A stretch of 64,000 nt of DNA from assembly GCF_005280735.1 (NCBI RefSeq), contig NZ_CP040078.1:620001-684000 (forward strand). The letters run 5' to 3'. The stretch comes from Trinickia violacea (GTDB lineage Bacteria > Pseudomonadota > Gammaproteobacteria > Burkholderiales > Burkholderiaceae). The position numbers and the translations under genes were made by a program. The notes beneath the pieces are model-generated. The model did not search any database. It was not told the origin of the DNA and worked only from the letters and a program-made list of their open reading frames with translations. Positions 26,587-35,527 of the stretch are shown here, piece by piece (the first letter of the stretch is position 1; every line of letters begins with the position of its first letter).

Positions 26587-26889
26587 TCACAGGGTTGGCA
26601 GCCGTTCGAATGCATCGAAGCGGGTAAACGGCGGCGGTACTTCCGTCACCTCGAGTTCTTCGACAAGCGCTGCGGACATTCCTTCATCGAGCCACACGCA
26701 CATGTCGTCAAGCTGCTCCGGGGAACCCTGAAGCATGACCTCGACCGAGCCGTCCATGCGGTTGCGCACCCAGCCCGTGACCGCCGACGCTCTGGCCCGG
26801 CGCACACAAGCTTCGCGGTACCCGATACCTTGCACCTGGCCGCGCACCCTCACCAGCCTGGTCTCGAGAATTCCATCGTCTGAGCTCAT
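26587..26889 (-). CDS. acyP: Acylphosphatase
   Basis: A protein of 100 residues. The catalytic loop VRGQVQGIGYREACVRRA carries the Arg of the family (usually GxVQGVxFR), and GWVRNRMDGSVEVMLQG carries the catalytic Asn. It hydrolyses carboxyl-phosphate bonds such as acetyl phosphate or 1,3-bisphosphoglycerate. A gagg site precedes the ATG. It lies 23 bp downstream of aioR on the same strand, so it may be the last gene of that transcript. Confidence 0.87.
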   Translation of the reverse strand: MSSDDGILETRLVRVRGQVQGIGYREACVRRARASAVTGWVRNRMDGSVEVMLQGSPEQLDDMCVWLDEGMSAALVEELEVTEVPPPFTRFDAFERLPTL

Positions 26890-26913
26890 ACGACGTCCTC
26901 TGCGTCGGTGGTG

Positions 26914-28263
26914 CTACTTCGCAGCGTCGATGGGCGACTCTGCTGCAATCGCATGCCGACGCATCTTTTCCCATAGACTCTTCCGCGAGATACCGATGGC
27001 CTGGGCAGTCTCGGAAATGCGTCCTTGGTGCTGCATCAGCGCTGCGCGCAGGAAGGCGTCTTCGCACGCGGCCATATAGTTGTCCAGCGGCGTATCCGTC
27101 TCCGTAATGGCGGGGGACTCCGTTCCTTCCTCCTCGAAGATGTCAGACGAGAGAAGCATGTTTCGAGCGCACACAATACATGCTCGTTCGAGGCGGTTTT
27201 GCAGCTCCCGCACATTCCCGGGCCAGCCATACGTCGCAAGTCGCGCCTCTGCTGATGGGTGAAACAACTTCACGGGCTCTCCGAGCCGGCTGGCAATATG
27301 GCGGACAAGACGATGCGCAAGCCATAGGACGTCGTCGGGCCGGTCGCGAAGCGCCGGCACGTGTAGCCGGAGGATATTGATGCGGTAGTAGAGGTCCTCG
27401 CGAAACTTCCCGAGCCGGACTTGTTCGGCCAGGTCTCGGTTCGTCGCACAGATGAGGCGGAAATTCGCTTCGACGTCATGTTCGCCCCCAACTCTCGTGA
27501 TGCGGCGCTCCTGCAATGCGCGCAACAGCTTCACCTGCATAAGCAGAGGCAAATCGCCTATTTCGTCGAGGAAGAGCGTGCCGCCGGATGCCTGCTCGAA
27601 ATACCCTTTCTTTTGCCGGTCCGCTCCGGTGAACGCTCCCCTCTCGTGTCCGAAAAACTCGGATTCGAGCAGCGTCTCCGGAACCGCACCGCAATTGACT
27701 GCGACGAACGGCAGCGAGTCGCCGGGCGCATGTCGATGGATAAACCGCGCAAGGACTTCCTTGCCCACTCCTGACTCGCCGGTAACCAGTATCGACTTGG
27801 CGCGGCCTGCGACTCTCGGCACCAGTTCCGCAAGCCGCCGCATCGGTTCGGACACGCCTAAGTCGCTTTGAGCGGGCATCGCCTGGTCCGGTATGCCTGC
27901 GCCGGTAAGCAGTCTGATTTTGTCGACCAGCGCGCCGATGTCGAATGGCTTCGTGATGTAGTCCGCCGCGCCGCGCTTCAGCAACGAAACGGCCGTATCG
28001 ACCGACGCGTAGGCGGTGATAAAGACAAACGGGGGATTGGATGTGCGCGTCGAGACCGCGCGAGCAAACAAGTCGTCACCGGAAATGTCAGGCAGACGGA
28101 TGTCGCTGATGACGGCCTGATAGGGGCGGGTTTGCAGTGCGCTCCAGGCGGACTCACCGTCGGTGTGCCAGTCAACTTCGAATCCTTCCAGCCGGAATCG
28201 GTCAGCCAGAGATTCCCCCATGATGGGGTCGTCTTCAATGACACAGAGAAGGGCAGGCAACAT
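26914..28263 (-). CDS. aioR: AioR, sigma-54-dependent response regulator of arsenite oxidase
   Basis: A protein of 449 residues. Receiver domain (1-~120; phosphorylation Asp54 in VISDIRLPD), AAA+ domain (~140-375) with Walker A TGESGVGKE, the sigma-54 contact loop ESEFFGHERGAFTGA and Walker B GGTLFLDEIGD, and a C-terminal Fis-type helix-turn-helix (ISETAQAIGISRKSLWEKMRR). It should activate aioBA from the -24/-12 promoter at 30730. The start at 28263 is chosen for its caggagc site. It follows aioS by 14 bp. Confidence 0.93.
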   Translation of the reverse strand: MLPALLCVIEDDPIMGESLADRFRLEGFEVDWHTDGESAWSALQTRPYQAVISDIRLPDISGDDLFARAVSTRTSNPPFVFITAYASVDTAVSLLKRGAADYITKPFDIGALVDKIRLLTGAGIPDQAMPAQSDLGVSEPMRRLAELVPRVAGRAKSILVTGESGVGKEVLARFIHRHAPGDSLPFVAVNCGAVPETLLESEFFGHERGAFTGADRQKKGYFEQASGGTLFLDEIGDLPLLMQVKLLRALQERRITRVGGEHDVEANFRLICATNRDLAEQVRLGKFREDLYYRINILRLHVPALRDRPDDVLWLAHRLVRHIASRLGEPVKLFHPSAEARLATYGWPGNVRELQNRLERACIVCARNMLLSSDIFEEEGTESPAITETDTPLDNYMAACEDAFLRAALMQHQGRISETAQAIGISRKSLWEKMRRHAIAAESPIDAAK

Positions 28264-28277
28264 GACGTGCTCCTGCT

Positions 28278-29735
28278 TTAGCGAGCAGAAATCGGCAACA
28301 GCACGGCAAAGCACGTCTGCCCCGGTTCGCTATCGACTGAAATGGTGCCACCGAGCTGCGTCACGATTTGATAGCTGACCCACAGACCGAGGCTATGTGA
28401 ACGACGTCCCTCCCTTGCTGCGACCGACCCGAACGGCTCGAATAGATGTTCCATCGCGACGCCGGATATGAACTGGCCTGAATTGGACACGGCAATCTGC
28501 AGAGCACCTTCGCTCACCGCCACTGAGCAGCTAACGCGGCCGCCCGTTTCGACCGCCTTGGCGGCATTCAGAAGCAGGTTAAGCACGAGCTGCCGCACGA
28601 GATGGGCCGGTAACGCGACGTCCCCGTCCAACACGATGTTCCAATGAAACGATGCTTGCTTGGCGTGAATCTGCGGCGCCGCCAGCAACTTCAAGTCCTG
28701 CCAGTCGGATAAACTGATTGCCGGTGAGTCCAGTCGTGCCTCAAACAGCAATGCGCCAACCGTTGCGCGAATTTGGCCCAGACCGCGCTCGAGGAGTCCC
28801 AGCGTCTTCCGGGTTTGGGCGTCGGGCTCACCATGCGTGTTGAGCGTGTCGATGGCGTTTAGCATGCCGCCCAAAGGGTTGTTGATTTCGTGCGCGATAC
28901 CCGCTGCAACGCGTCCGACGGCCGCGAGCCGTTCGGAGACGACGACTTCGCGTTCGAGGGCCTGCTTTTGTCCGAGCTCGGCGAGCATGGCCTGGAACTG
29001 TTGTCCGAGCTGGCCGATTTCGTCGTTGCTTTGCGTCGTGATGTCGGCTCCGACTTTATCTGGCGGCTCCTTGCCGATGCGGGACATGGCAGAAGCGAGG
29101 CGCAGGAGCGGTTTCGCCATTCGGTCACCCCAGACCCAGCCCAGCGGTATCAGCAGCAACAGGACCGGCACCGTGGCCACTCCGAGTTTGACCAGCGTCG
29201 AGCGCACACGGCTGTAGAAGGTGTCGGCGTCGTAAACCAGAACCACATAGCCGAGGCGGCTCCCATCATCGGAATCCACCGTCATGCCGGCAGTGACGTC
29301 ACGACGCGCGAATAATCCGGGGAAGTCAAAGAAGAACGGGTCCCCCGGGCCGCCCAGCTTTGAGATGACCGAAGCAAACTCAGCAGGAAGTTGGCTGACT
29401 GGGCGTTGAATCGGTTCCGTCTTCGGCGAGGTCGAGACGTATACGCGGGCCCTCGCATCAAATAGGACGATTTCCTTGAGCGGATTGGTGGGTTCCCTCA
29501 CCGACACGGGTGTTCGAATCACCTCGAACGCATGCCATAGGTCGTCCTTCACCATCGGATTGCGAAGCGACAGCGTGAGCACCCGGCAAAGATTCTTTGC
29601 ACTGCTTTCCAGGTCGTTTCGCGCGTCGGACACCGCAACGCTCACGAGCGCGATGGTCACGAGCAATTCCGTCAGCAGAATAACGGCGGAGAGCGCCAGC
29701 GGAATCTTGTAGCGGTAACTGAGGCGGGACAGCAT
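28278..29735 (-). CDS. aioS: AioS, sensor histidine kinase of the arsenite-oxidation system
   Basis: A protein of 485 residues: N-terminal membrane helix (~10-32), periplasmic sensor of about 155 residues, second helix (~187-207), HAMP, and a kinase core with the phospho-acceptor motif VAAGIAHEINNPLGGM and an ATPase domain ending HSLGLWVSYQIVTQLGGTI. The N box (LLLNAAKAV) is present. It senses the arsenite-loaded AioX protein and phosphorylates AioR. Its ATG lies 10 bp after the aioX stop codon, in the same operon. Confidence 0.92.
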   Translation of the reverse strand: MLSRLSYRYKIPLALSAVILLTELLVTIALVSVAVSDARNDLESSAKNLCRVLTLSLRNPMVKDDLWHAFEVIRTPVSVREPTNPLKEIVLFDARARVYVSTSPKTEPIQRPVSQLPAEFASVISKLGGPGDPFFFDFPGLFARRDVTAGMTVDSDDGSRLGYVVLVYDADTFYSRVRSTLVKLGVATVPVLLLLIPLGWVWGDRMAKPLLRLASAMSRIGKEPPDKVGADITTQSNDEIGQLGQQFQAMLAELGQKQALEREVVVSERLAAVGRVAAGIAHEINNPLGGMLNAIDTLNTHGEPDAQTRKTLGLLERGLGQIRATVGALLFEARLDSPAISLSDWQDLKLLAAPQIHAKQASFHWNIVLDGDVALPAHLVRQLVLNLLLNAAKAVETGGRVSCSVAVSEGALQIAVSNSGQFISGVAMEHLFEPFGSVAAREGRRSHSLGLWVSYQIVTQLGGTISVDSEPGQTCFAVLLPISAR

Positions 29736-29745
29736 GGACGCGCCC

Positions 29746-30624
29746 TTAGATGGGTCCGGCGTTCAAGATGGCGACCAGGCGGCGAATGCCGTCGAAGACC
29801 TTGTCGTCATCGCGCACAAAGCCATCAAGGTTCAGTCGCTGCAGCACTTCGCGGCCGTCGGTGCGGTCTTTCATGCCGACAAGCGCCTGCTGGATGTGAA
29901 GAAAGGCGTCTTCGTCGAGGGAGCGACGTGCCACGATAGGGGGAAAACCGTACTTGGGGGAGCGCCAGGCAACACGTACGTCACGCGTGCGTTCGGGGTC
30001 CTGCTTTTCGATGGTGTCAAACACGTAACCGTCGATTTCTCCGCCGTCCGCCACGCCGGAACTCACCGCATCGACCACCTTCCTGTGCGCATAAGTGAAG
30101 AAATACCGCTTGAAGAACTGGCTCGGCCGGATGCCTGAGCGAATCAGTTCGGTGGTCGGCACCAAGTAGCCAGAGTTGGATTCCGGGTCACTGAACGCAA
30201 ACACACGGTTCCTGAGTTGGGAAATGTGGTTCGTCGTCGAGTCGCTTCGCGGAACAAGGAGATAGGAGCGATAGAGCGGCTGAGCGTGATAGTCCGGTAT
30301 GGCCAGCAGCCGCATCGTCTGAGGATGCGTGACGTAGGGAAAACCACACACCCACGCGACGTCAAGTCGACCGCCGGCCAGCAGGTCATCGATTTCCCGA
30401 TAGCTATTGCGCTGCACAAACTCCACATCGGTATTGCAGACGTTCCCCAGCTCGCGGCTCCACTGGTCGAGCAGGCTGATTTCGTTGTCGAGGAACACGG
30501 CGGTCGTGCCAAACGCGAGTGCTGGATTTTCGTTAGCGGTGCTGACTTTGATTTGTGAGAGCAAAGGAATGCTCAATGCGAAGCGCAGAATCTGCCGCCG
30601 CCGGATGTTACGAAGTGGTGACAT
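29746..30624 (-). CDS. aioX: AioX, periplasmic arsenite-binding protein
   Basis: A protein of 292 residues, PhnD/phosphonate-binding-like fold. The first ~30 residues are a signal region (RRRQILRFALSIPLLSQIKVS). The segment GGRLDVAWVCGFPYVTH carries the cysteine (near residue 93) that corresponds to the As(III)-binding cysteine of characterised AioX. AioX delivers the arsenite signal to AioS. The ATG at 30624 has a gggagag site; the frame runs on to 30783 but would then overlap the sigma-54 promoter of aioBA. Confidence 0.9.
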   Translation of the reverse strand: MSPLRNIRRRQILRFALSIPLLSQIKVSTANENPALAFGTTAVFLDNEISLLDQWSRELGNVCNTDVEFVQRNSYREIDDLLAGGRLDVAWVCGFPYVTHPQTMRLLAIPDYHAQPLYRSYLLVPRSDSTTNHISQLRNRVFAFSDPESNSGYLVPTTELIRSGIRPSQFFKRYFFTYAHRKVVDAVSSGVADGGEIDGYVFDTIEKQDPERTRDVRVAWRSPKYGFPPIVARRSLDEDAFLHIQQALVGMKDRTDGREVLQRLNLDGFVRDDDKVFDGIRRLVAILNAGPI

Positions 30625-30729
30625 AACGGCGCACTCTCCCCGACGAACCGTTACCGAACGGTAATGCCGTCCAGCAGTTCCCTGACGGCAGCGACCGCGC
30701 ACGCGCCTTTCTGCAAAGGTCAAGCCGGA

Positions 30730-30745
30730 TGGCATACCTCTTGCC
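30730..30745 (+). promoter_or_regulatory. Sigma-54 (-24/-12) promoter of aioBA
   Basis: The sequence tggcatacctcttgcc contains GG and GC elements exactly ten bases apart, matching the RpoN consensus TGGCAY-N5-TTGC. It lies 54 bp upstream of aioB in the aioX/aioB divergent spacer. This agrees with AioR being a sigma-54 activator. Confidence 0.88.
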
Positions 30746-30798
30746 GTTGACTCGATGCTAACGACAACACCTGCAAGATTCAAGCAAAGGAGGAGGCC

Positions 30799-31323
30799 AT
30801 GTCAGACCTGAAAATCGCGCGCCGGACGTTCCTAAAAATCGGTGCTGGCTCGGTTGCCGCGACGGCCGCGTCGACGCTCGCGCCGAAAGCCGTCGCTGCC
30901 GCGAATCCGGTGGATACAAGTAAGACGAATCTTCCCTATCCGACGAAGCCGGTCGCTCAGGTGGGGCGCATGACGGTCAACGCGCCGGTTTCCTTCTCCT
31001 ATCCGGATGCGTCGTCGCCGTGCACTGCCATCAAGCTGGGGAGCCGCGTCCCTGGCGGCGTCGGACCGGAAGGCGACATCGTGGCCTATAGCGCCATGTG
31101 CACCCACATGGGCTGTCCGGTGACCTACGACGCGGCGACGAAGATCTTCAAGTGCCCGTGCCATTTCAGCATGTTCGACGCCGAGAAGGCTGGACAGATG
31201 ATTGCCGGTCAGGCTACCGAGAACCTCCCCCGGATACGACTGCGCTACGACGAAAAGACCGGGACGGTATCTGCCGTCGGCATCGAAGGGTTGATATACG
31301 GCCGTCAGGCCAATGTGCTTTGA
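30799..31323 (+). CDS. aioB: AioB, Rieske-type small subunit of arsenite oxidase
   Basis: A protein of 174 residues. The N-terminus is a twin-arginine signal (IARRTFLKIGAGS, with Ala-rich c-region), so the folded complex goes to the periplasm by Tat. The Rieske [2Fe-2S] motifs are CTHMGC (101-106) and CPCHFS (119-124): expected ligands are Cys101, His103, Cys119 and His122, and Cys106/Cys121 can form the family disulfide. It passes electrons from AioA to cytochrome c or azurin. An aaggaggagg site precedes the ATG. Confidence 0.95.
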   Translation: MSDLKIARRTFLKIGAGSVAATAASTLAPKAVAAANPVDTSKTNLPYPTKPVAQVGRMTVNAPVSFSYPDASSPCTAIKLGSRVPGGVGPEGDIVAYSAMCTHMGCPVTYDAATKIFKCPCHFSMFDAEKAGQMIAGQATENLPRIRLRYDEKTGTVSAVGIEGLIYGRQANVL

Positions 31324-31339
31324 GTTCGAGGAGCTGAAA

Positions 31340-33817
31340 ATGGCTAAGGACAAAGACCGTATCGTGTTACCGCCTGTCACGGCCCAGCGAACCAATATGA
31401 CCTGCCACTTCTGCATCGTTGGATGCGGATATCACGTCTACAAGTGGCCGGAGGACCAGGAAGGCGGCCGCGCGCCCAGCCAAAACGCGCTGGGCGTGGA
31501 CTTCCGCAAGCAGGTGCCGCCTCTGACGCTCATCATGACGCCTGCAATGGAGAACGTGGTGACGGACCACGATGGCACGCGACATACCATCATGATTGTT
31601 CCGGACAAGAGCTGCGTCGTGAATAGCGGCCTAAGCTCGACGCGGGGCGGCAAGATGGCGACGTACATGTACACGCCGGACGGCATCACGCAGGAGCGAT
31701 TGAGGAATCCTCGCGTCTTCGTGAGCGACCAATGGGTCGACACGAACTGGGATGACGCGATGGCGCTCTACGCCGGGTTGATGAAGAAGGTGCTCGACAA
31801 GGACGGGCCGAACGGCATTGTGTTTTCCTGCTTCGACCACGGCGGCGCCGGCGGCGGATTCGAGAACACGTGGGGTACTGGCAAGCTGATGTTCTCGGCG
31901 CTGCAAACTCCGATGGTACGCATCCACAATCGCCCAGCCTACAACTCGGAATGCCACGCCACCCGCGAGATGGGGATCGGCGAGCTGAACAACTCGTATG
32001 AGGACGCCGAAGTCGCAGACGTTATCTGGTCCATCGGCGCCAATTCGTATGAGACGCAGACCAACTATTTCCTCAATCACTGGGTACCGAACCTGCAGGG
32101 CAGCACGCTCGGCAAGAAGCAGAAATGGTTCGCGGGCGAGACATTCCCGAAGACGAAGGTCGTGTTCGTGGACCCGCGACGGACGCCAACCATTGCCATC
32201 GCCGAGCAGGTCGCGGGAAAGGACAACGTCCTGCATCTGGATATCCAGCCGGGTACGGATATCGCGCTCTTCAACGGCCTCTTCACGTATGTAGTGCAGC
32301 AAGGCTGGATTGACCGCGACTTCATCGCGGCTCACACGAACGGGTTCGACGACGCTGTGAAGGCGAACACTTTGTCCTTGGCTGATTGCAGCCAGATTAC
32401 CGGGGTGCCTGTCGAGAAGATTCAGATGGCCGCGGAATGGTCGTATAAGCCGAAGGCCCCGGGCCAGATGACACGGACGATGCACACCTATGAGAAGGGC
32501 ATCATCTGGGGCAACGACAACTACCTGATTCAGTCGTCGCTCGTCGACCTCGCGCTCGCCACGCACAACGTCGGCCGTCGAGGCACGGGATGCGTGCGCA
32601 TGGGCGGCCACCAGGAGGGATACACGCGGCCACCGTATCCGGGCAGTACGAAGATTTACATCGACCAGGAGCTCATCCACGGCAAAGGACGGATGATGAC
32701 CTGGTGGGGATGCAACAACTTCCAGACGAGCAATAACGCTCAGGGCTTGCGCGACGTCGTCCTGCGCCGCTCGCAAATCGTCAAGGATGCGATGCAGGGC
32801 GCACGCGGTGCGACGACTGAGCAGATGGTCGACGTTGTCTACGATGCGACGTCCAAGGGCGGCCTGTTTGTCGCGAGTATCAACATCTACCCGACGAAGC
32901 TCGCAGAGGCCGCACACATCATGCTTCCCGCCACACACCCGGGCGAGATGAACCTGACGTCGATGAATGGCGAACGCCGCATGCGCCTCTCTGAAAAGTT
33001 CATGGACCCGCCGGGCACCGCGATGCCGGATTGCCTCATCGCCGCGCGCGTGGCCAACACACTGCGCGATATGTACCGCAAGGATGGCAACGCGAAGATG
33101 GCGTCGAGATTTGACGGCTTCGACTGGAAGACCGAAGAGGACGCCTTCAACGACGGATTCCGTCGCGCCGGACAACCGGGCGTGGAGAAGATAGACAGCC
33201 AGGGTGGCAGTACAGGCAATCTGGTCACGTATGAACGCCTGCGGGTGATGGCAAACAACGGGGTGCAGTTACCGACAAAGGCGTGGGAAGGTGGCAAGCT
33301 GGTCGGCACGGAAATGCTGTACATGGACGGCAAGTTCGATACGCCGGACGGCAAGGCGCAATTCAAGCAATCGCCGTGGCCTGGTCTGCCGAAGCTGGTC
33401 GCCGACCTGAAAGGCAAGTACCGCTTCTGGATAAACAACGGTCGAACGAACGAAGTGTGGCAGACGGTCTATCACGACCAGTACAACGAGTTCGTCCGCG
33501 CGCGCGACCCGATGGCCTACATCGAAATCAACCCCGGCGATGCGCAGGAACTCGGCGTCAGTGCGGGCGATATCGTCGAGGTTTACAACGACTTCGGGTC
33601 AACCTATGCAATGGCCTATCCGGTTGCGGAGGCGAAGCACAACCAGACTTTCATGGTGTTCGGCCACATCAACGGCATTCAGGACGATGTGACGACAACG
33701 TGGACTGACCGCAATATTGTCCCGTACTACAAAGGAACTTGGGCGAACATTCGCCGGGTCGGGTCGATGGAAGATTACAAGCGAACAGTGAGCTTCAAGA
33801 GTCGACGTTACGTGTAG
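31340..33817 (+). CDS. aioA: AioA, molybdopterin large subunit of arsenite oxidase
   Basis: A protein of 825 residues of the DMSO-reductase superfamily. The N-terminal TCHFCIVGCGYH motif (Cys22, Cys25, Cys29) is the [3Fe-4S] site of arsenite oxidases, with the fourth position lacking cysteine. MGGHQEGYTRPPYPG and the C-terminal NNGRTNEVWQTVYHDQYNEFV are typical AioA blocks. It oxidises As(III) to As(V) in the periplasm together with AioB. It has no signal of its own and is exported with AioB. The ATG at 31340 (site gaggag) is preferred to 31313, which would overlap aioB. Confidence 0.95.
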   Translation: MAKDKDRIVLPPVTAQRTNMTCHFCIVGCGYHVYKWPEDQEGGRAPSQNALGVDFRKQVPPLTLIMTPAMENVVTDHDGTRHTIMIVPDKSCVVNSGLSSTRGGKMATYMYTPDGITQERLRNPRVFVSDQWVDTNWDDAMALYAGLMKKVLDKDGPNGIVFSCFDHGGAGGGFENTWGTGKLMFSALQTPMVRIHNRPAYNSECHATREMGIGELNNSYEDAEVADVIWSIGANSYETQTNYFLNHWVPNLQGSTLGKKQKWFAGETFPKTKVVFVDPRRTPTIAIAEQVAGKDNVLHLDIQPGTDIALFNGLFTYVVQQGWIDRDFIAAHTNGFDDAVKANTLSLADCSQITGVPVEKIQMAAEWSYKPKAPGQMTRTMHTYEKGIIWGNDNYLIQSSLVDLALATHNVGRRGTGCVRMGGHQEGYTRPPYPGSTKIYIDQELIHGKGRMMTWWGCNNFQTSNNAQGLRDVVLRRSQIVKDAMQGARGATTEQMVDVVYDATSKGGLFVASINIYPTKLAEAAHIMLPATHPGEMNLTSMNGERRMRLSEKFMDPPGTAMPDCLIAARVANTLRDMYRKDGNAKMASRFDGFDWKTEEDAFNDGFRRAGQPGVEKIDSQGGSTGNLVTYERLRVMANNGVQLPTKAWEGGKLVGTEMLYMDGKFDTPDGKAQFKQSPWPGLPKLVADLKGKYRFWINNGRTNEVWQTVYHDQYNEFVRARDPMAYIEINPGDAQELGVSAGDIVEVYNDFGSTYAMAYPVAEAKHNQTFMVFGHINGIQDDVTTTWTDRNIVPYYKGTWANIRRVGSMEDYKRTVSFKSRRYV

Positions 33818-33823
33818 GTGATG

Positions 33824-33859
33824 GCGGCCGGCGTTACGCCGGCCGCATCTCGCTTTTTT
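33824..33859 (+). terminator. Rho-independent terminator after aioA
   Basis: A perfect 10-bp stem gcggccggcg/cgccggccgc with a three-base loop is followed by atctcg and then cttttttc (six T at 33854-33859). It starts seven bases after the aioA stop codon, so aioBA transcription should mostly end before moaA. Confidence 0.88.
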
Positions 33860-33897
33860 CGGATTCGACGGCCATCCGCATGGGGAGTGGCGCTGCG

Positions 33898-35025
33898 ATG
33901 AAGGCATTTACGCTGGGGAGAGTCATCCCGCTTGTGGAAGTCAGCGCCGCAAGCTCGGCGGAGCAGCGTTTGCATGCGGCTGACCTCACCGCGATTGAGC
34001 TGCCGCTTCGCGACACGCGCCAGCGCCCGTTGCGAGATCTGCGCATTTCGGTCACCGACCGATGCAACTTTCGCTGCATCTACTGCATGCCGAAGGAGGT
34101 GTTTGGCAAGGACTACGCGTTCCTGCCCCGGAGTGAGCTGCTCAGCTTCGAGGAAATCGAACGCGTTGCTCGGGTGTTCGTTGGTCTCGGTGTCGAAAAG
34201 ATCCGCTTGACGGGCGGAGAACCCCTGCTGCGAAAAGACCTCGAGTACCTTGTCGAGCGGCTAGCCAGATTGCAAACGCCTCGCGGTGCAGATATCGACC
34301 TGACGCTGACGACCAACGGTTCGCTGCTCAGTCGCAAAGCACAATCACTGCGCGATGCGGGGATGAAGCGCATCACCGTCAGCCTCGACGCGATAGACGA
34401 GGCCATATTCCAACAAATGAATGGCGTCGACTATCCGGCAGCGCGAGTGCTCGACGGTATCGAAGCCGCGCAACGTGCCGGCCTGGCTCCGGTCAAGGTC
34501 AACATGGTGGTCAAACGCGGCGTGAACGACACGCAGATTTTGCCCATGGCACGGCACTTCCGGGGAACCGGAGCGGAGGTCCGCTTTATCGAGTTCATGG
34601 ACGTCGGCACGAGCAATGGCTGGAACATGGAGTCGGTAGTGCCTTCGTCCGAGGTTCTGCGCATTATCCATGCTGCCTTCCCACTGGTGTCAGCCAACCG
34701 CGACAGGCCTTCCGACACATCGGTTCGATTCCGCTATGCAGATGGTCAGGGAGATATTGGTGTCATCTCGAGCGTCACGCGGCCTTTCTGCGGAGGCTGC
34801 ACGCGGCTACGGTTGTCTGCGGACGGCCAGCTCTTCACTTGCCTGTTCGCTTCTCGCGGACTGGACATCCGCAATCCAATGCGAAACGGCAGCTCTGATG
34901 ATGCATTGCGATGGCTTGTCGCCGACTTGTGGACGCAACGGGCTGACCGCTATTCAGAACGCCGTGGCGAAAATAGCGCCGCGCACGACCAGCCCAAGGT
35001 CGAAATGTCGTTCATTGGTGGTTGA
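33898..35025 (+). CDS. moaA: MoaA, GTP 3',8-cyclase for molybdenum cofactor
   Basis: A protein of 375 residues. Radical-SAM motif CNFRCIYCMPKE near residue 58-69 binds one [4Fe-4S] cluster; KIRLTGGEPLLRKDL is the GGEP SAM site; the C-terminal CGGCTRLRLSADGQLFTC binds the second cluster. It performs the first step of molybdopterin synthesis, needed by AioA. There is an unusual ~40-residue N-terminal extension before LRDLRISVTDRCN. ATG 33898 has a ggggagtgg site. It lies behind the aioA terminator, so it probably has its own promoter or depends on read-through. Confidence 0.93.
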   Translation: MKAFTLGRVIPLVEVSAASSAEQRLHAADLTAIELPLRDTRQRPLRDLRISVTDRCNFRCIYCMPKEVFGKDYAFLPRSELLSFEEIERVARVFVGLGVEKIRLTGGEPLLRKDLEYLVERLARLQTPRGADIDLTLTTNGSLLSRKAQSLRDAGMKRITVSLDAIDEAIFQQMNGVDYPAARVLDGIEAAQRAGLAPVKVNMVVKRGVNDTQILPMARHFRGTGAEVRFIEFMDVGTSNGWNMESVVPSSEVLRIIHAAFPLVSANRDRPSDTSVRFRYADGQGDIGVISSVTRPFCGGCTRLRLSADGQLFTCLFASRGLDIRNPMRNGSSDDALRWLVADLWTQRADRYSERRGENSAAHDQPKVEMSFIGG

Positions 35026-35099
35026 GGCTGCGCCGACTGTCCGTCCATCAAGATGAATCGTCGAAGTCGTTGCTGAGATTCATCGCCCCTTGTGTTCCG

Positions 35100-35522
35100 C
35101 TACTTCACGCGATGCCCGTGTTCGTCAATGACCACCTCGCCATCTTCTTTGGTAAATGGAACGTTCTGCGCTTCCGGCAGGATGTCCAGAACCAATTCTG
35201 ACGGCCGGCACAATCGCACGCCATGTGGCGTCTCCACGAACGGGCGGTTGATGAGTATGGGATGCTTCATCATGGCGTCGAGAAGCTCATCGTCGCTGAG
35301 CGACGGGTCGTCAAGGCCCAGCTCCGCGTACGGGGTACCTTTCTGCCGCAAAACTTCACGCACGCTCAGGCCGGACTTGCCGATAAGCTCCAGCAGCCGT
35401 TCGCGGGTCGGCGGTGTTTTCAGGTATTCAATGACGACCGGTTCGATTCCGGCGTTGCGAATCATGGCCAATGTGTTCCGCGAGGTGCCGCAATCCGGGT
35501 TGTGGTAAATCGTGACGTTCAT
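35100..35522 (-). CDS. arsC: Glutaredoxin-coupled arsenate reductase ArsC
   Basis: A protein of 140 residues of the ArsC/Spx fold. The catalytic cysteine lies in YHNPDCGTSRNTLAMI (Cys11). The oxyanion Arg residues of the family lie in KTPPTRERL and NRPFVETPHGVRLCRP. It reduces arsenate using glutathione and glutaredoxin. It is distinct from the thioredoxin-type ArsC at 25224. Its ribosome site (aaggaa) lies inside the last codons of the ArsO-like gene, five bases upstream, so the two are coupled. Confidence 0.92.
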   Translation of the reverse strand: MNVTIYHNPDCGTSRNTLAMIRNAGIEPVVIEYLKTPPTRERLLELIGKSGLSVREVLRQKGTPYAELGLDDPSLSDDELLDAMMKHPILINRPFVETPHGVRLCRPSELVLDILPEAQNVPFTKEDGEVVIDEHGHRVK

Positions 35523-35527
35523 GGTGT

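Noticed and set aside
31631..33175. 514-codon minus-strand frame within aioA
   Set aside because: Antisense of a clear arsenite oxidase gene, with no motif of its own.
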